From: Spongilla lacustris
Taxonomy: Eukaryota > Porifera > Demospongiae > Spongillida > Spongillidae
DNA length: 64,000 nt
Direction: 5' to 3'
Assembly: GCA_949361645.1 (NCBI GenBank)
Contig: OX442418.1
Span: forward strand, 3,305,771 to 3,369,770
The position numbers and the translations under genes are program-made. Of the stretch, positions 12,205 through 23,253 are shown in pieces. How positions within the stretch are numbered: position 1 is the first letter of the stretch; each line of letters opens with the position of its first letter. The notes beneath the pieces were generated by a model. The model did no database searches, was not told the DNA's origin, and saw only the letters and a program-made list of their open reading frames with translations.

Positions 12205-13302
12205 TAGTCTCGTACCCAGACCCTCAAACCGCAGCTGCGGATGGATTACATCACCGCTACGCGGAAAGAGGGTCTGCTTACTTTTTTGTGACCAGTGGGC
12301 GGTCCCGCCGTTGGATTTTCAACGGTACAATCAAATTGCAGGCATGCGGTGATTTGCATTTTTGATAGAATTCATACATGAAAGTCACGCGCTCAACATG
12401 GACGTCGACATAATATGTTTAGCTGCATGCTCAGGAACTTGGCTACAATAGCGATACTCCAGAGCAACGCTTGGCTATAGAAAGTTTCGTAAAGGGTCGA
12501 GATGTGTTCGTCATTCTTCCGACTGGGTCGGGAAAGTCGTTGTGCTACTGGCTTTTGGCAGTAATTTTAAACAGGCGAAGGGGGAGGAGTGGATCGATCT
12601 TGGTAGTTGTTAGTCCCCTAAGGGCATTGATGAAGGACCAGGTTGATGCGCTCGCTAAGAAGGGAGCAACGGCAGTAAGCTAGTGATTGCTGAGCAAGAG
12701 ATTGAGGTTCCTCTTAGTCTAAGTGAGCCTGCCCTGTGACTGCTGGGAGTGAGGCTGTGTCTGATGTTGTGGCTGCTGGGAGTGAGGCTGTGTCTGATGT
12801 GGGAGTGGTTATTGTGGCAGAGGATGTGGCTGTTGGAAGTTAGTCCTGAGGAATATGCTGTGTCATAGAAACCAGCTCCATTCCTTCTCCACTTTGAACA
12901 CGTGATTTAATTTCTTTTTCTACAATGATCCAAGTGCTGCTTTTAACTTTCCATATAAATTAAAGCAGCCCGTACAAAGCCAACAAACACATTAAGTCGA
13001 TCTTATACATGTACAATGTAGCACGCACAGAACTAGGCAGATACGGAACCAAGTCTCCTGCTGAACTACTATGCAATGTTCTTCTGTTGTTTATCAGCGC
13101 TTCGTATTACACGAGATTCTTCCATCTCGTTCGCAGAACCTCAAGTCAAGAAAGCAGTGACATCACCGCACTGCAACCCGCAGCGCGTGACAGGGATATG
13201 AGTGAATTTAATTAAGGACCGCCCACTGGTCACAAAAAAGTAAGCAATTTATCCAGACCCTCTTTCCGCGTAGCGGTGTTTGAAGGTCTGGGTACGAGAC
13301 TA
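12205..13302. mobile_element. TIR transposon with 9-bp target duplication carrying a RecQ-like exon
   Basis: The ends are inverted and begin TAGTCTCGTACCCAGACC. Similarity extends ~100 bp inward (ACCGCTACGCGGAAAGAGGG, TTGTGACCAGTGGGCGGTCC). The identical 9-mer ACTCGGACG flanks both sides (12196-12204 and 13303-13311). A 9-bp duplication is seen in Mutator-like elements, but no transposase is present, so the superfamily is open. A 115-bp relative with the same ends lies at 61073-61187. The interior holds a RecQ-like helicase exon and a short tandem duplication (12740-12805). It sits inside an older tandem repeat directly behind the Ig receptor tail. Confidence 0.85.
12423..12674 (+). pseudogene. 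RecQ-like helicase exon (motifs I and Ia)
   Basis: An exon bounded by TTTAG and GTAAGC encodes about 84 residues. They resemble the start of a RecQ-family superfamily 2 helicase: an ELGYN...TPEQRLAIESF lead-in, Walker A LPTGSGKS, then VVVSPLRALMKDQV (motif Ia). The DEAH box and the later helicase motifs are not found inside the element, so this is a fragment. RecQ proteins unwind DNA in repair. Here the exon lies between the TIRs of a transposon, which suggests either captured cargo or the remnant of an autonomous element's own gene. Confidence 0.7.
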
Positions 13303-13760
13303 ACTCGGACGCTTTATGCCAAACATGTATATCTGACATCAAGGGTCAGTCGATAGGTCTATTGGCGTAATTGGCGCTCTTTAAAACTGTTCCTATCTAT
13401 GGAAAACGCTTGTGTTTGGTGCTCGGACGTAATTATTGCTTTATACCAAACATGTATATCTGATACCTGAAGATGTATTTTCAGGAAATTCTACTGCTGT
13501 TGGTATAACTGGTGCTCTTTAAAACCTTTCCTATCTCGAGTTATACTCGCCCATGAAGACGACGACTATGGAGAAAAAACGGTCTGGGAACGAGAACTAC
13601 GAGCTTTTTTGTTCTCTTAAAGCAAACAGTCTGGCGACTTGGACAAAACATGAAAATGATCGTCTTTCCATTCTGGTTCGATAGCAATAAAGAGCTACAC
13701 TAACCGTTTCTCGGTTCGCGAGTTATACGCGGGTCGCATTTTTTTTAATGATTTCATGAT
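13303..13760. repeat. Flanking tandem repeat and related TIR fragment
   Basis: The block containing CTTGTGTTTG, CTCGGACG and ACCAAACATGTATATCTGA occurs twice, once split by the transposon at 12205-13302 and once at about 13403-13540. The sequence GGTCTGGGAACGAGAACT near 13582-13600 resembles the TIR family nearby. No gene was seen. Confidence 0.55.
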
Positions 13761-14093
13761 ACGGCACAAATCCTATATGAGAGTTACTGCCGTAGCTCTG
13801 GATTCAATGTCTTGGGAACTTAGCTAAGTGCCTCACAAGATCCCTAGCTGTCTTAAATCTGTCCAATATTTAAGTTCCTACAAGTGTAACTTGTACCTTT
13901 AACCTTACTTTTAAAATAAAACACATCAATCAACTGTTGAAGAGGGGCCAACTATACATCCACCTCATCTGCCTCACCTTTAGCCCACTTCCACATTCTA
14001 CCTTCCCAACAGGGCTAATAGTGAACCTGAGGAGGTGGTAAGAGGCAGGGTGCCATAAAATGTAGCCCTGGGGCATAATAATTAGAGTGGATG

Positions 14094-15166
14094 GTCCTGT
14101 AATATAGTTAATTGAGAATCTATGTGGCCTGTGACATGGGGTCACTGTGGCCTGTGGTGAAATTACTAGGGAACTATGTGGCCTGTGACCTTGTTCTTTT
14201 GGGGTCCCTGTGTGGTCCTGTGGCCTTGTGCCATTTTTCATGGGGGGGGGGGGGGGGGGGGGCTTGACTAAATGATTCTCCAAAGGATACAATTAAAGTG
14301 TTCCTGGACATTGTCTCACTCGGATGGGACCGAACTGGGTTGCTTATCAATAGCATTAGCTGTGGGAGCATGTGGTATGGGACAGTAGATTAAATAATCT
14401 GCATCAAGTTGCTTTCAAGTCATATTAGGTAAAATGATCCACCCCCAACACACACACACAACGAAGAGTATTTCTTAATCATTTCACAGTTTCAACCATA
14501 TTTATGCAGAAATTAGCTGTATGCATACTTGCTACTCTGCATTTATATTGTAAACACACTGCTCTCATTTTGTGCTTCTTTTATGCTGTCAGGATTAATT
14601 ATGATAATAGATTTTTGATTGGAGCCAAATTGAGCCAGAGCTAGGTTCTTCTAAAAAATACTGCCCTTTAGTGTACATGTAGTTTAGTATCATGACATTA
14701 AGACTACTGCACGCAGTGGCACATGATCCTTTGGAATAATAATGTACTGTAGGCCTATAGGCTGTAGCAAAGAGATGATTCTCGTCCTGTATATTATCTA
14801 GTGCCAATCTGGTCCATTAATTGTTTACAGCACGCAATATTTACATCCTTTGTGAGCACAGCAGAGTGCCAGAAATGATCCGGTACATGTATGTGAAGGT
14901 GATTTATATGGTTTGAGTTGTAGTTTATCAGTCCTGCCAACCAATACTCATTGTGAAATGTGGTCACCGTTAAATGTAGAGACCTTCCATGATATACATT
15001 TTAAGATGAATGTGTGACATAAAATGTCCATGTACATGCATAAAAAAGATGTACATTTTAATAAGGCAGAATGCCACACATGTAAGAGTAAATGACAGAA
15101 AGTCCTAGCATTGCAGGTTGTTTCAAGGCAATTCAAGCAATTCTATATGAACTGCAGCAAGTTGTG
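14094..15166. repeat. Dispersed ~1-kb repeat, copy 1
   Basis: This is collinear and in the same orientation with 53799-54768. Shared blocks include TGGTCCTGTAATATAGTTAA, GATTCTCCAAAGGATA, GATTGGAGCCAAATTGAGCC and ATATGAACTGCAGCAAGTTG. It contains a G homopolymer (about 14240-14262). Read on the minus strand, AGTTCGATCCC looks slightly like a tRNA B box, so a SINE origin is possible but weak. No coding region was seen. Confidence 0.8.
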
Positions 15167-15179
15167 AATATATGCTATA

Positions 15180-16300
15180 TGCATGGGAAATTTCTTTCAA
15201 GTGGTACCCATATCAATACCTTGAAATTTCAAAGCACCCATTTCAAATGATCTTGAAATTTCAAAAAATTGTTCACACCAAATACTATCAAGAAGTAACC
15301 ATTTGAAATGTGTGCTTTGGTATTGAAATGATGAGTGCTTTGATACTTTACAATTTCAAGGTTATTAAAGTTTCTTTGAAATTTCAGAAGTGTTTGAAAT
15401 GGTTTCATATTTATGCCTTGATATTTCTAATAGAAGCTTCAATACACCAATTTGAGTTCTTATCTGGCATTATTTGCATATTTGTACGTGCAACAAACCT
15501 TTGCTTGCGTGGAAACAGGGTAAAATGGAGAAGTGGACATGGCATGGACGACAGAGCAGGCCTACCCCATTTTCCTTTATGTATTAATCTCACAACTATT
15601 TTATTTTATTTTATTTTATTTATTTTGTATGTATGTATGTATGTATGTATGTATTATTTGCAATTTGTATCCTATGGAAATGTAATGCGAGGATTTGAAA
15701 AGGGCAAATTGCATCCCTAGGTCTAAATGAATTGCCTCAAATTTCAAGAGTTCTGATGATAGGAGTAATCACATTTGAGTGCTGGTAGGAACTTACACTG
15801 GCACATGGATAAATTCTGTGGGAAGCTTTAGTGTACAGGAATTGTGATGCTCTTGGAAAAATAAATTTAGATAATGTCTTTATATATTAAAGAGTATTTT
15901 TTTATGAGAATTTTGAATGTACCAGTAGTTCATGCAGGTTATATAGTATTTACTATGTTTTATTATTACCTGTTCATGCAGGTTATATACTACTCACTGT
16001 TTGTTGTTACGTGTTACATATTTAGCTCTGTGATATATTTTGAACAAACATTTGTTGTTCGTTTTAAAGATGGTGTTTAATTATTTGTAGACAAAATGGA
16101 TTGGCTAGCAATAATAGAGACAAGTATTGCAGACACACATCTTATGATGAAATTATTTAGTCTTCATAGTGCAAAACAGTTGTATTTGTATACCACAAGG
16201 GGATAAATAAAGGTTTAGGAATTTTGTTGAATGAAATTGTGCATTTTTAAATTCAGTATAGAATGGAAAATTACACATTAACTTTGGAATTTTTTACTAT
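15180..16300 (+). mobile_element. Decayed right end of the two-gene element
   Basis: In order this has scattered GAAATTTC motifs (15190-15420), a broken copy of the last exon of the plus-strand gene (15685-15930, matching AAAGGGCAA, GTAGGAAC and TACA.TGGCACATGGA), its 3' flank (16010-16250), and the terminal repeat (16262-16300, GAATGGAAAATTACACATTA). This is the same order as 28560-31782. The exon has stops and indels, so the copy is dead. An internal (TATG)n tract lies at 15630-15652. Confidence 0.7.
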
Positions 16301-16550
16301 CAACCGTGTTAAGTGAGTTGAAATTTACATATACAGGAAGTGTGTGTGTAACTATGCATATAGAAGGCCTACCTCGTCCTGGTGCTCACGATTATGCTTT
16401 GAAGTACCTAGCAAATATATCATTTTATCCCAGATTTGACCTGATGGGTACACCCTGTCACCAGGTTGCTGCCTGACCCCTTTTGGGCAAAACTGTTATC
16501 TGTCAATTTGTATAGATGCATGACAGGGGTTGAGGGAACTCAGTTAGCGA

Positions 16551-16683
16551 TATGCATTAGCACAGTATGAGCATTCATACAGCATTAGGGAGCACATGTA
16601 TGCATTAGCTCAGTAAGAGCATTCTTACAGCATTAGGGAGTACATGTATGCATTAGCACAGAATGAGCATTCATACAGCATTA
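16551..16683. repeat. 48-bp tandem repeat, ~2.8 copies
   Basis: Units start with TATGCATTAGCACAG or close variants at about 16551, 16599 and 16647, each containing GAGCATTC and ACAGCATTA. Confidence 0.85.
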
Positions 16684-16817
16684 ATAATCAATACATGTCA
16701 ATAATGTATACACATGACATATGCTACATGTACATGAAAGCAGACTCCATGTAAGATTGCTAACGCTGGTTTTATGACCAACCACAAACCAATAGAAATC
16801 GATTGTTGGGACACCTC

Positions 16818-16858
16818 CCCTAACCCTAACCCTAACCCTAACCCTAACCCTAACCCTA
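16818..16858. repeat. Interstitial telomere-like CCCTAA repeat
   Basis: Nearly seven perfect CCCTAA units occur, with a second shorter run at 16975-16992 (AACCCTAACCCTAATT). CCCTAA/TTAGGG is the usual animal telomere repeat. Such a short internal run may be an old chromosome-end join, a repair product or a microsatellite. Confidence 0.9.
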
Positions 16859-17079
16859 TCCCCCTTCAAATCCGATCATTACATGCAATACCATGTAATC
16901 GTCTACTCAGAAAAATGGTTTCATAAATGGATTGTTAATCAATTGCTGACCCCCAATTAGTAATCACGAGAAACCTAACCCTAACCCTAATTCTAAACCC
17001 CATCTATAAAGATCATGCAAACTCGACGAGCTTACATTTACTGATTGGGTATCATTGCATGTAATTGTCTATGATTGTG

Positions 17080-17400
17080 AAAAACATTGTTGATCTTAAT
17101 TGAGACATCAGCCATCTTCCGCATCAATGTGTCACCATATGGTACAAGAGGTAACTCCATTAAACTAAGTCCTGTTTCTACACCACACCATAAATTTAGA
17201 TACAATTTCTTTTCTGTCCGAATCATTAATATTTGGAATTCCTTACCAGATACTGTTATGACCTCATCCTCTGAACAAATATTTAGATCAAGACTATGTA
17301 AAGTGAACTTGCAGCCCTTTTGCAGATGCTAGTACTAGGCAGTATACTAGTGCATATACATGCCATTACTTGCCTTTGTGTATACTATGTGCATATAATT
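17080..17400 (+). pseudogene. 3' end of a LINE retrotransposon
   Basis: The frame at 17087-17332 ends with the signature of LINE ORF2 C-termini: FFSVRIINIWNSLPDTV followed by SSSEQIFRSRL. An AT-rich tail with a TATCATTATCATTATG microsatellite (~17400) follows, as often seen at 3' ends of CR1/L2-type elements. The reverse transcriptase domain is missing, so this is a 5'-truncated copy. Confidence 0.65.
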
Positions 17401-17689
17401 TATCATTATCATTATGAAACCAAAAAACATACAGAAACTGTCATTTTTTGTTCTGTATTATGTGCCCTTAATCTATTCATTTATTAATATAACTTCCATA
17501 CTATGTAATGTCTACTGAAAAACATAAGAATTGAACTTGTTATCCAGAAATTTGCCTCTACATACACTATCGGTTGCAGTTAAAACCCCTAAAATAGTGA
17601 GGATTAAAATTAATGGATCCATGAAAGGGTGACAACATGGCATTAGCTTTGAGCTTGATTCATTTGATTTCATTTGAGTGTCGATCAGT

Positions 17690-18030
17690 GAGCCACTACT
17701 GCTCACAGGTAAGTACCATAGTTTTAGTACTTCAAGTACTCCTCTCTTCTCCACAGAAATCAATGGCTCCAATGTGTTGAGGATAATACAAGAACTTGAA
17801 TGATAATATTGGACCAATCCGAACATCTGTTCCATTTAGATGTTCAAGTATTTCTATAAATCGGACCTTTCTGAGATGTTCAGCTCAACAGCCTGGTCCA
17901 TCCTCTCTCACTGCACCCAGTATGATGTGGTCGAAGGATGGGACGTGACGGGGTTAGGGTTGTGATAATTACCACTAACTCCACTGATGGGATATCAAAC
18001 AGGACCACACGCTTTGTATCATGAACTTAA
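17690..18030 (+). pseudogene. Fragment of the Ig receptor gene (intron and Ig2 exon)
   Basis: It matches the receptor from the end of exon 2 (GCTCACAG, then the donor GTAAGTACC), through the same 48-nt intron, into the Ig2 exon (ATCAATGGCTCCAATGTGTTG). Several indels and stops break the frame: there is a TGA after CAAGAACT, the block encoding the LSGDGV region is shortened, and similarity ends near GCTTTGTATC. It ends about 65 bp before the left end of the two-gene element at 18095. It is a dead duplicate. Confidence 0.85.
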
Positions 18031-18276
18031 CTAATGCATATTCATCTATACCATTGTGAGTATCATCACCATTGCTATCATCATTATCATCATTGCTAAC
18101 AACTTCCCATTTCACTGTAGAATTTCCCATTACTTTTTTTTTTGGACAAAATCTACAATCAAACGTATTTTATTCAAAACATATACCTTTCCCATTCAAT
18201 CATAGAATTTCCCATTTACCATTCTATACATGTTGTACAACATTGCATGGCACATTACAAATCTAATGGGTGTAGT

Positions 18277-21200
18277 TTAATTTTGAAGCCCATATTCAAA
18301 ACTACAGTCCTTATTTTGCACATGCTCTTGATTTGCTTCTTTGTCATCTTCCCACTCTTCACTCATTTCTTCCTCTTTCTCTCCATTTTCATTTATTGCA
18401 GGATCTTCACTCAATGCCTCTTCCAAAAATTGTTGAATGCTTGCTGCACTATTTGTAATAATGATGGTATTTCTTTTCATTATCAGAGCCTGTAATGGTG
18501 AATCTGAAGTTTGAAAGTTTAATTTAAGTTCATGAAGTAGTGTGCATACAATGTTTTTGAAATTTCAAAGCAGGTAAGCAGGTGCATAAAAAGTTTCCAG
18601 CACATGGTACATAAATAAAACATTTGAAATTTCAAAGCAGGTCAGCACCATTCATTACTATTTGTATTAATTGCTGTGCTCAGATTTATGATCGTGCAAA
18701 CAATTTCATTTGAAATTTCAAAGCAGGTAAGGGTGCATAAAACGTTTCCAGCACATGGTACATAAATAAAACATTTGAAATTTCAAAGCAGGTCAGCACC
18801 ATTCATTACTAATTGTATTAATTGCTGTGCTCAGATTTATGATCGTGCAAACAATTTCATTTGAAATTTCAAAGCAGGTAAGGGTGTATAAAACGTTTCC
18901 AGCACATGGTACATAAATAAAACATTTGAAATTTCAAAGCAGGTCAGCACCATTCATTACTATTTGTATTAATTGCTGTGCTCAGATTTATGATCGTGCA
19001 AACAATTTCATTTGAAATTTCAAAGCAGGTAAGGGTGCATAAAACGTTTCCAGCACATGGTACATAAATAAAACATTTGAAATTTCAAAGCAGGTCAGCA
19101 CCATTCATTACTAATTGTATTAATTGCTGTGCTCAGATTTATGATCGTGCAAACAATTTCATTTGAAATTTCAAAGCAGGTATGGGTGCATAAAACGTTT
19201 CCAGCACATGGTACATAAATAAAACATTTGAAATTTCAAAGCAGGTCAGCAACATTCATTACTATTTGCATTAATTGCTGTGCTCAGATTTATGATCGTG
19301 CAAACAATTTCATTTGAAATTTCAAAGCAGGTAAGCAGGTGCATAAAAAGTTACCAGCACATGGTACATAAATAAAACATATGAAATTTCAAAGCAGGTC
19401 AGCAACATTCATTACTATTTGTATTAATTGCTGTGCTCAGATTTACGATCATGCAAACAATTTCATTTGAAATTTCAAAGCTGGTAAGCAGGTGCATAAA
19501 AAGTTTCCAGCACATGGTACATAAATTAAACATTTGAAATTTCAAAGCAGGTCAGCAACATTCATTACTATTTGTATTAATTGCTGTGCTCAGATTTATG
19601 ATCGTGCAAACAATTTCATTTGAAATTTCAAAGCAAACGTTCAAAATACCATTTACAAATATTTGAAATACAAGTAATCTTGAAATTTCAAAACATTCAT
19701 TTCACATAATGTTCAGATTGCAAGCAGCCGTCTTGAAATTTCAAAGACCCATTTAGAAATTTCAAAGCAGCATCTCAAATATTATTTCAATTGGGTGCTT
19801 TGAAATTTGATTAATGACTATCCATTCATTTTGAGAGAATCTTTCCATGCGACAAAGGACAACCTACAGCCATCCTTTTAATTACCCACATGCTCAACAT
19901 ACCAACTGTGTCCTGTGTGCTCAGAATGAAGTCATTTTCTAAGCTTAGGTGTGCTACTAAGTTGCTGTACAGCTCTGAAAGTGTTCCACTGAACAAGTTG
20001 CAAGCATTTTCTGGAAATGACACTAATTGTGCCCTAAAAGATTTATCTCCAGCCACTGCAATAATGAATGGTTCAAGTGCTGACCTAAGGATTAGACCTG
20101 TGGGGAATTGTCACCAACTAAAAACTCATTTAAAAAAATATTTCTCCACACATTTACCTTCTGAAGAGATGCATTTTTTATAGTAAGAAACCTGGACCAA
20201 TAGTTGTAGTTCTTCTAATTCCAAACAAACTCCAGCAAGTTTCTCAATTGGAGCAAAGCACACTATGGCAAATGCGCAACAATTGCATGCTGTATTTATT
20301 GTTTGAATCACTCTGCCAGTATTGATAACCTATAAGTAAAAAAAGGTGAATAAGTATTAATATTTGTTAAGATCTTGTGCTAACCATAGGAGATTGATCT
20401 TTCAATGTGAGAAATGACAACCTAAAACCATTAAATTTAGGGACCATCCTTAATACATCATCTTCACTTATTGAAGCTCCAAAATCTGATCGTAAGAAGC
20501 CAGCAAGATTGGATCTGTCAGGTGTCCATGTAAATGTTATTTCCGAATCAATCACAGCTGATGACTGTGCTGCAACTGGTAGACCTGGATGTCTAGATAT
20601 TTTTAAAAAGCATTACAAAAATAAAAACATAAAATCAATGCTGTTCTTACATCACAGCTCTTCTACAGTAATCCATAAAAGACATTAATTCTGGATTGAA
20701 GTTAGGAACAAACAGATCAAGTAACTTTTGTTCTGATGCAAATGCTGGGTATTTGAGCATGGCACTTTCCCAGTTTTCTGCTCCAACCTGCTTTATAAAA
20801 CTAAGCTTTACTTTATCCAATGCCTTTATTTTTTTGCAGTAGTTATTGAGCTGATTAAGTTTCAGACTGCCATCCTTTACCTTCTGCAAAACCTTCAACA
20901 CACAGTCAGGATCTAAGCCTCTCAAACCTTTAAAGTGAAATCCCTTGCAGTCTGATTTGATGTTTGATGAAGTAGACAATTTTTTGGGATACTTTTCAAT
21001 CATGTGAACAATGCTGCAATATATTTCATATGCAGATGAAGGCATTGCAGCTAAAAAATATACCATATCTTCATCTTGTTTTTTGTTCTAAATAAGTCAG
21101 AAAGAAAATGACTATTCATCTATGAAAGTTAAACAACACACTTACAGACATCATCAGAGTTGCTGCACAAGAGATTCTCCACTCTTGTGTTTTTAAAGGG

Positions 21201-23163
21201 GTGTCTTCACTAAGGTCAATTTTTTCCAGCAAGTGTGTAGAGACGCATTCTACATAGGTGAACCTGTACATTCACAGGTATGGCATATTTAAGAACAAGA
21301 ATTGTTTGGCAACATACCTTGTCCTGTGTTGTCATTTTATTTACAAATTCAGTCGCTCGACTATGGCGATGAGCAAGGTGCTGTGACTGCTCATCAGTAA
21401 GGTTTACATACACACTTACATTTCTGTGCGTAAACATAGGGTCTCTAGAAACGTCTTCATTCTCACCCAAAAGTTGTTGCAGTGCTATCCGTGTATGATT
21501 TCCACCAATACATTCATACGTGTATTTTTCTACATCAGCTGCAAGAAACATTTCATCAGATGTTAGTCTTAGTAGTCCAATAATTGGAGCTACTTCAATT
21601 GTTCGGTTACTCAGCATTTCACACTTCAGACTTGCAACAAAACTGTCATCAGGTGTATGGATTAGCCTATCCAATTCAGGTGGTATAAGGTTGAGTACAG
21701 GAATGCAAAAGATTCCTAAATTGAATTTTTTGGGAATGCTTTATTATGGGTGGTGTTTATCAAGGCACAAGTATCTAGCTATTAAAGCATACATTGTACA
21801 AACTATGTTGTACATATACTTACCAACAAATGATTTTCTAATGTCATCATCAATCACTTCTTTCTCTTCGGATGATTCTTTTACTGCTGGTCGTTTTCTG
21901 ATGTTGCTAGTGTTGGTAGTAGTCTCACGTATTTCTGTCAATGGTGACATTCCAGTAGGCTGTGTATTTTCTAACCAAATATATGCATACAAGATAATTT
22001 ATTTCATACAATTACAAAAAATGGAAGGCAACCTCACTAGCCTAGTATAGAGTTTTGGATATTTTTTTGTGGCATGATTGTTTAGTTAAATACATGTCTA
22101 TGTACAATAAAAAATACAATTATTATTATTCCAATAACTATACATGCATTTAATCAAACAAATAACCATTAATAATTTGTTCTTACCAGCTAATCGATTC
22201 CCTATCATATCTGCAATTCTTTGTTTCCCTTTGGATTGCACTTTAATTGGTGGTCTGTCTGTGGCTTTGCTACTGGTCTCACCTGTTTCAGTTAAGCAGA
22301 CAGATGGTGACTTTCCAATACACTTAACAAAGAAATCTGTATTGACCTTCAACATGCGTGTAGGTGGGAAGTACTTGATGTTGTATTAGGCGTGACGTCA
22401 TATCAAATCATTAACCACGGAAGGCTACTTGAGTCGCCCAGTAGGTACATGCGCACCTATTCATGCACTGGTACCAAAGTGCACTGCTCCACCTACATCC
22501 CCATGTGCCATCACCCGTCCCACCTAGACACTGCTCTCCCAAACCACGGTGGCGTCATGGCGCATATATGTACGTACACATAAATTAGCAAGACATACGT
22601 AGTCTAGATCGTAATTTTTAACTTACTTGTTTTCGTCAACAGTGGAATTGTTGTTGCCCAGATAGTACAAAATTCACTCGAAGATGTCACTGCGCTGAAC
22701 TTTCTGCACACATCATTTGCCGTCGTCTCGAAGTTGATAACAGACAAGCATTTGGGGCGAACTGTTCCTGGTTTGGTGCGAAACTGTACGTGTAAGAAAT
22801 AAATAACATTTTAATTATGCAATATTTTGGAGGACGAACCATGACCAGCGATGGCCATTAGCTATCAGGTCACAGCTGTATTTATTGGAGATTAGAGATT
22901 GTCTTAAACCCTATTTTATGAGCGGCTTTTGTAACAGAATCTAAATGCAACTTTCTAGGGCGCACTGCAGGAAGTCTAGCTTCTATAAAGACCCTTACCA
23001 CAACGTAGTCTTTGCCGTCCTTCTGATAACCTTTTACGTCAACTACAGGTCCAACAGGGAGCAACTTTCCGTCAACATCAGCCGTCATCTTATGTCCATC
23101 ATTCATCAAAGTCACCTCGTTCGATTCTTTGCAATATTCCAAGTACCACATTTTGGCTTCCAT
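18277..23163 (-). CDS. Multi-exon gene with ParB-like motif (element gene 1)
   Basis: Exons read by eye on the minus strand: start ATG at 23163 (exon to about 22950), then 22627-22783, 22187-22336, 21824-21970, 21318-21715, 21146-21249, 20651-21087, 20385-20592, 20198-20329, 19903-20097 and a final exon 18277-18489. The exon at 21318-21715 contains VLNLIPPELDRL, APIIGLLRL, then YECIGGNHTRIALQQLL and a VYVNLTDEQ strand. This resembles the ParB/sulfiredoxin-type fold, whose core is a G-N-H-R-like motif. Later exons (RGLDPDCVLKVLQ, RSNLAGFLRSDFG, NLFSGTLSELY) are conserved-looking but unassigned; a methyltransferase is possible but weak. The last exon is acidic (EKEEEMSEEWEDD). Most borders agree in phase, but the joins 21318/21249 and 20198/20097 and the join into the last exon conflict. 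The gene has small frameshifts or my borders are wrong. It could act with the divergent gene in mobilisation; this is inferred. Confidence 0.55.
18556..19800. repeat. Left GAAATTTC array, 151-153-bp units
   Basis: Seven tandem units start at 18559, 18712, 18863, 19014, 19165, 19316 and 19469, with a partial unit from 19622. Each contains two copies of GAAATTTCAAAGCAGGT plus conserved spacers (AGCACATGGTACATAAAT, ATTAATTGCTGTGCTCAG). Degenerate GAAATTTC motifs continue to ~19810. The array lies in the predicted last intron of the minus-strand gene. GAAATTTC is itself a palindrome. Confidence 0.92.
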
Positions 23164-23253
23164 ATACAGCTGCAATGAATGAAACCTTTTGGCGCGTTTA
23201 CATACACAAGCAGCTGAAGATTCATTTTGCCGGTCACGTGAACTAGTCTTGAA
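23164..23253. promoter_or_regulatory. Putative bidirectional promoter between the element genes
   Basis: Only 90 bp separate the two predicted start codons, which point away from each other. The gap contains a CACGTG E-box (about 23234-23239) inside GTCACGTGAAC. No TATA box is evident. Regulatory function is inferred from layout alone. Confidence 0.4.
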
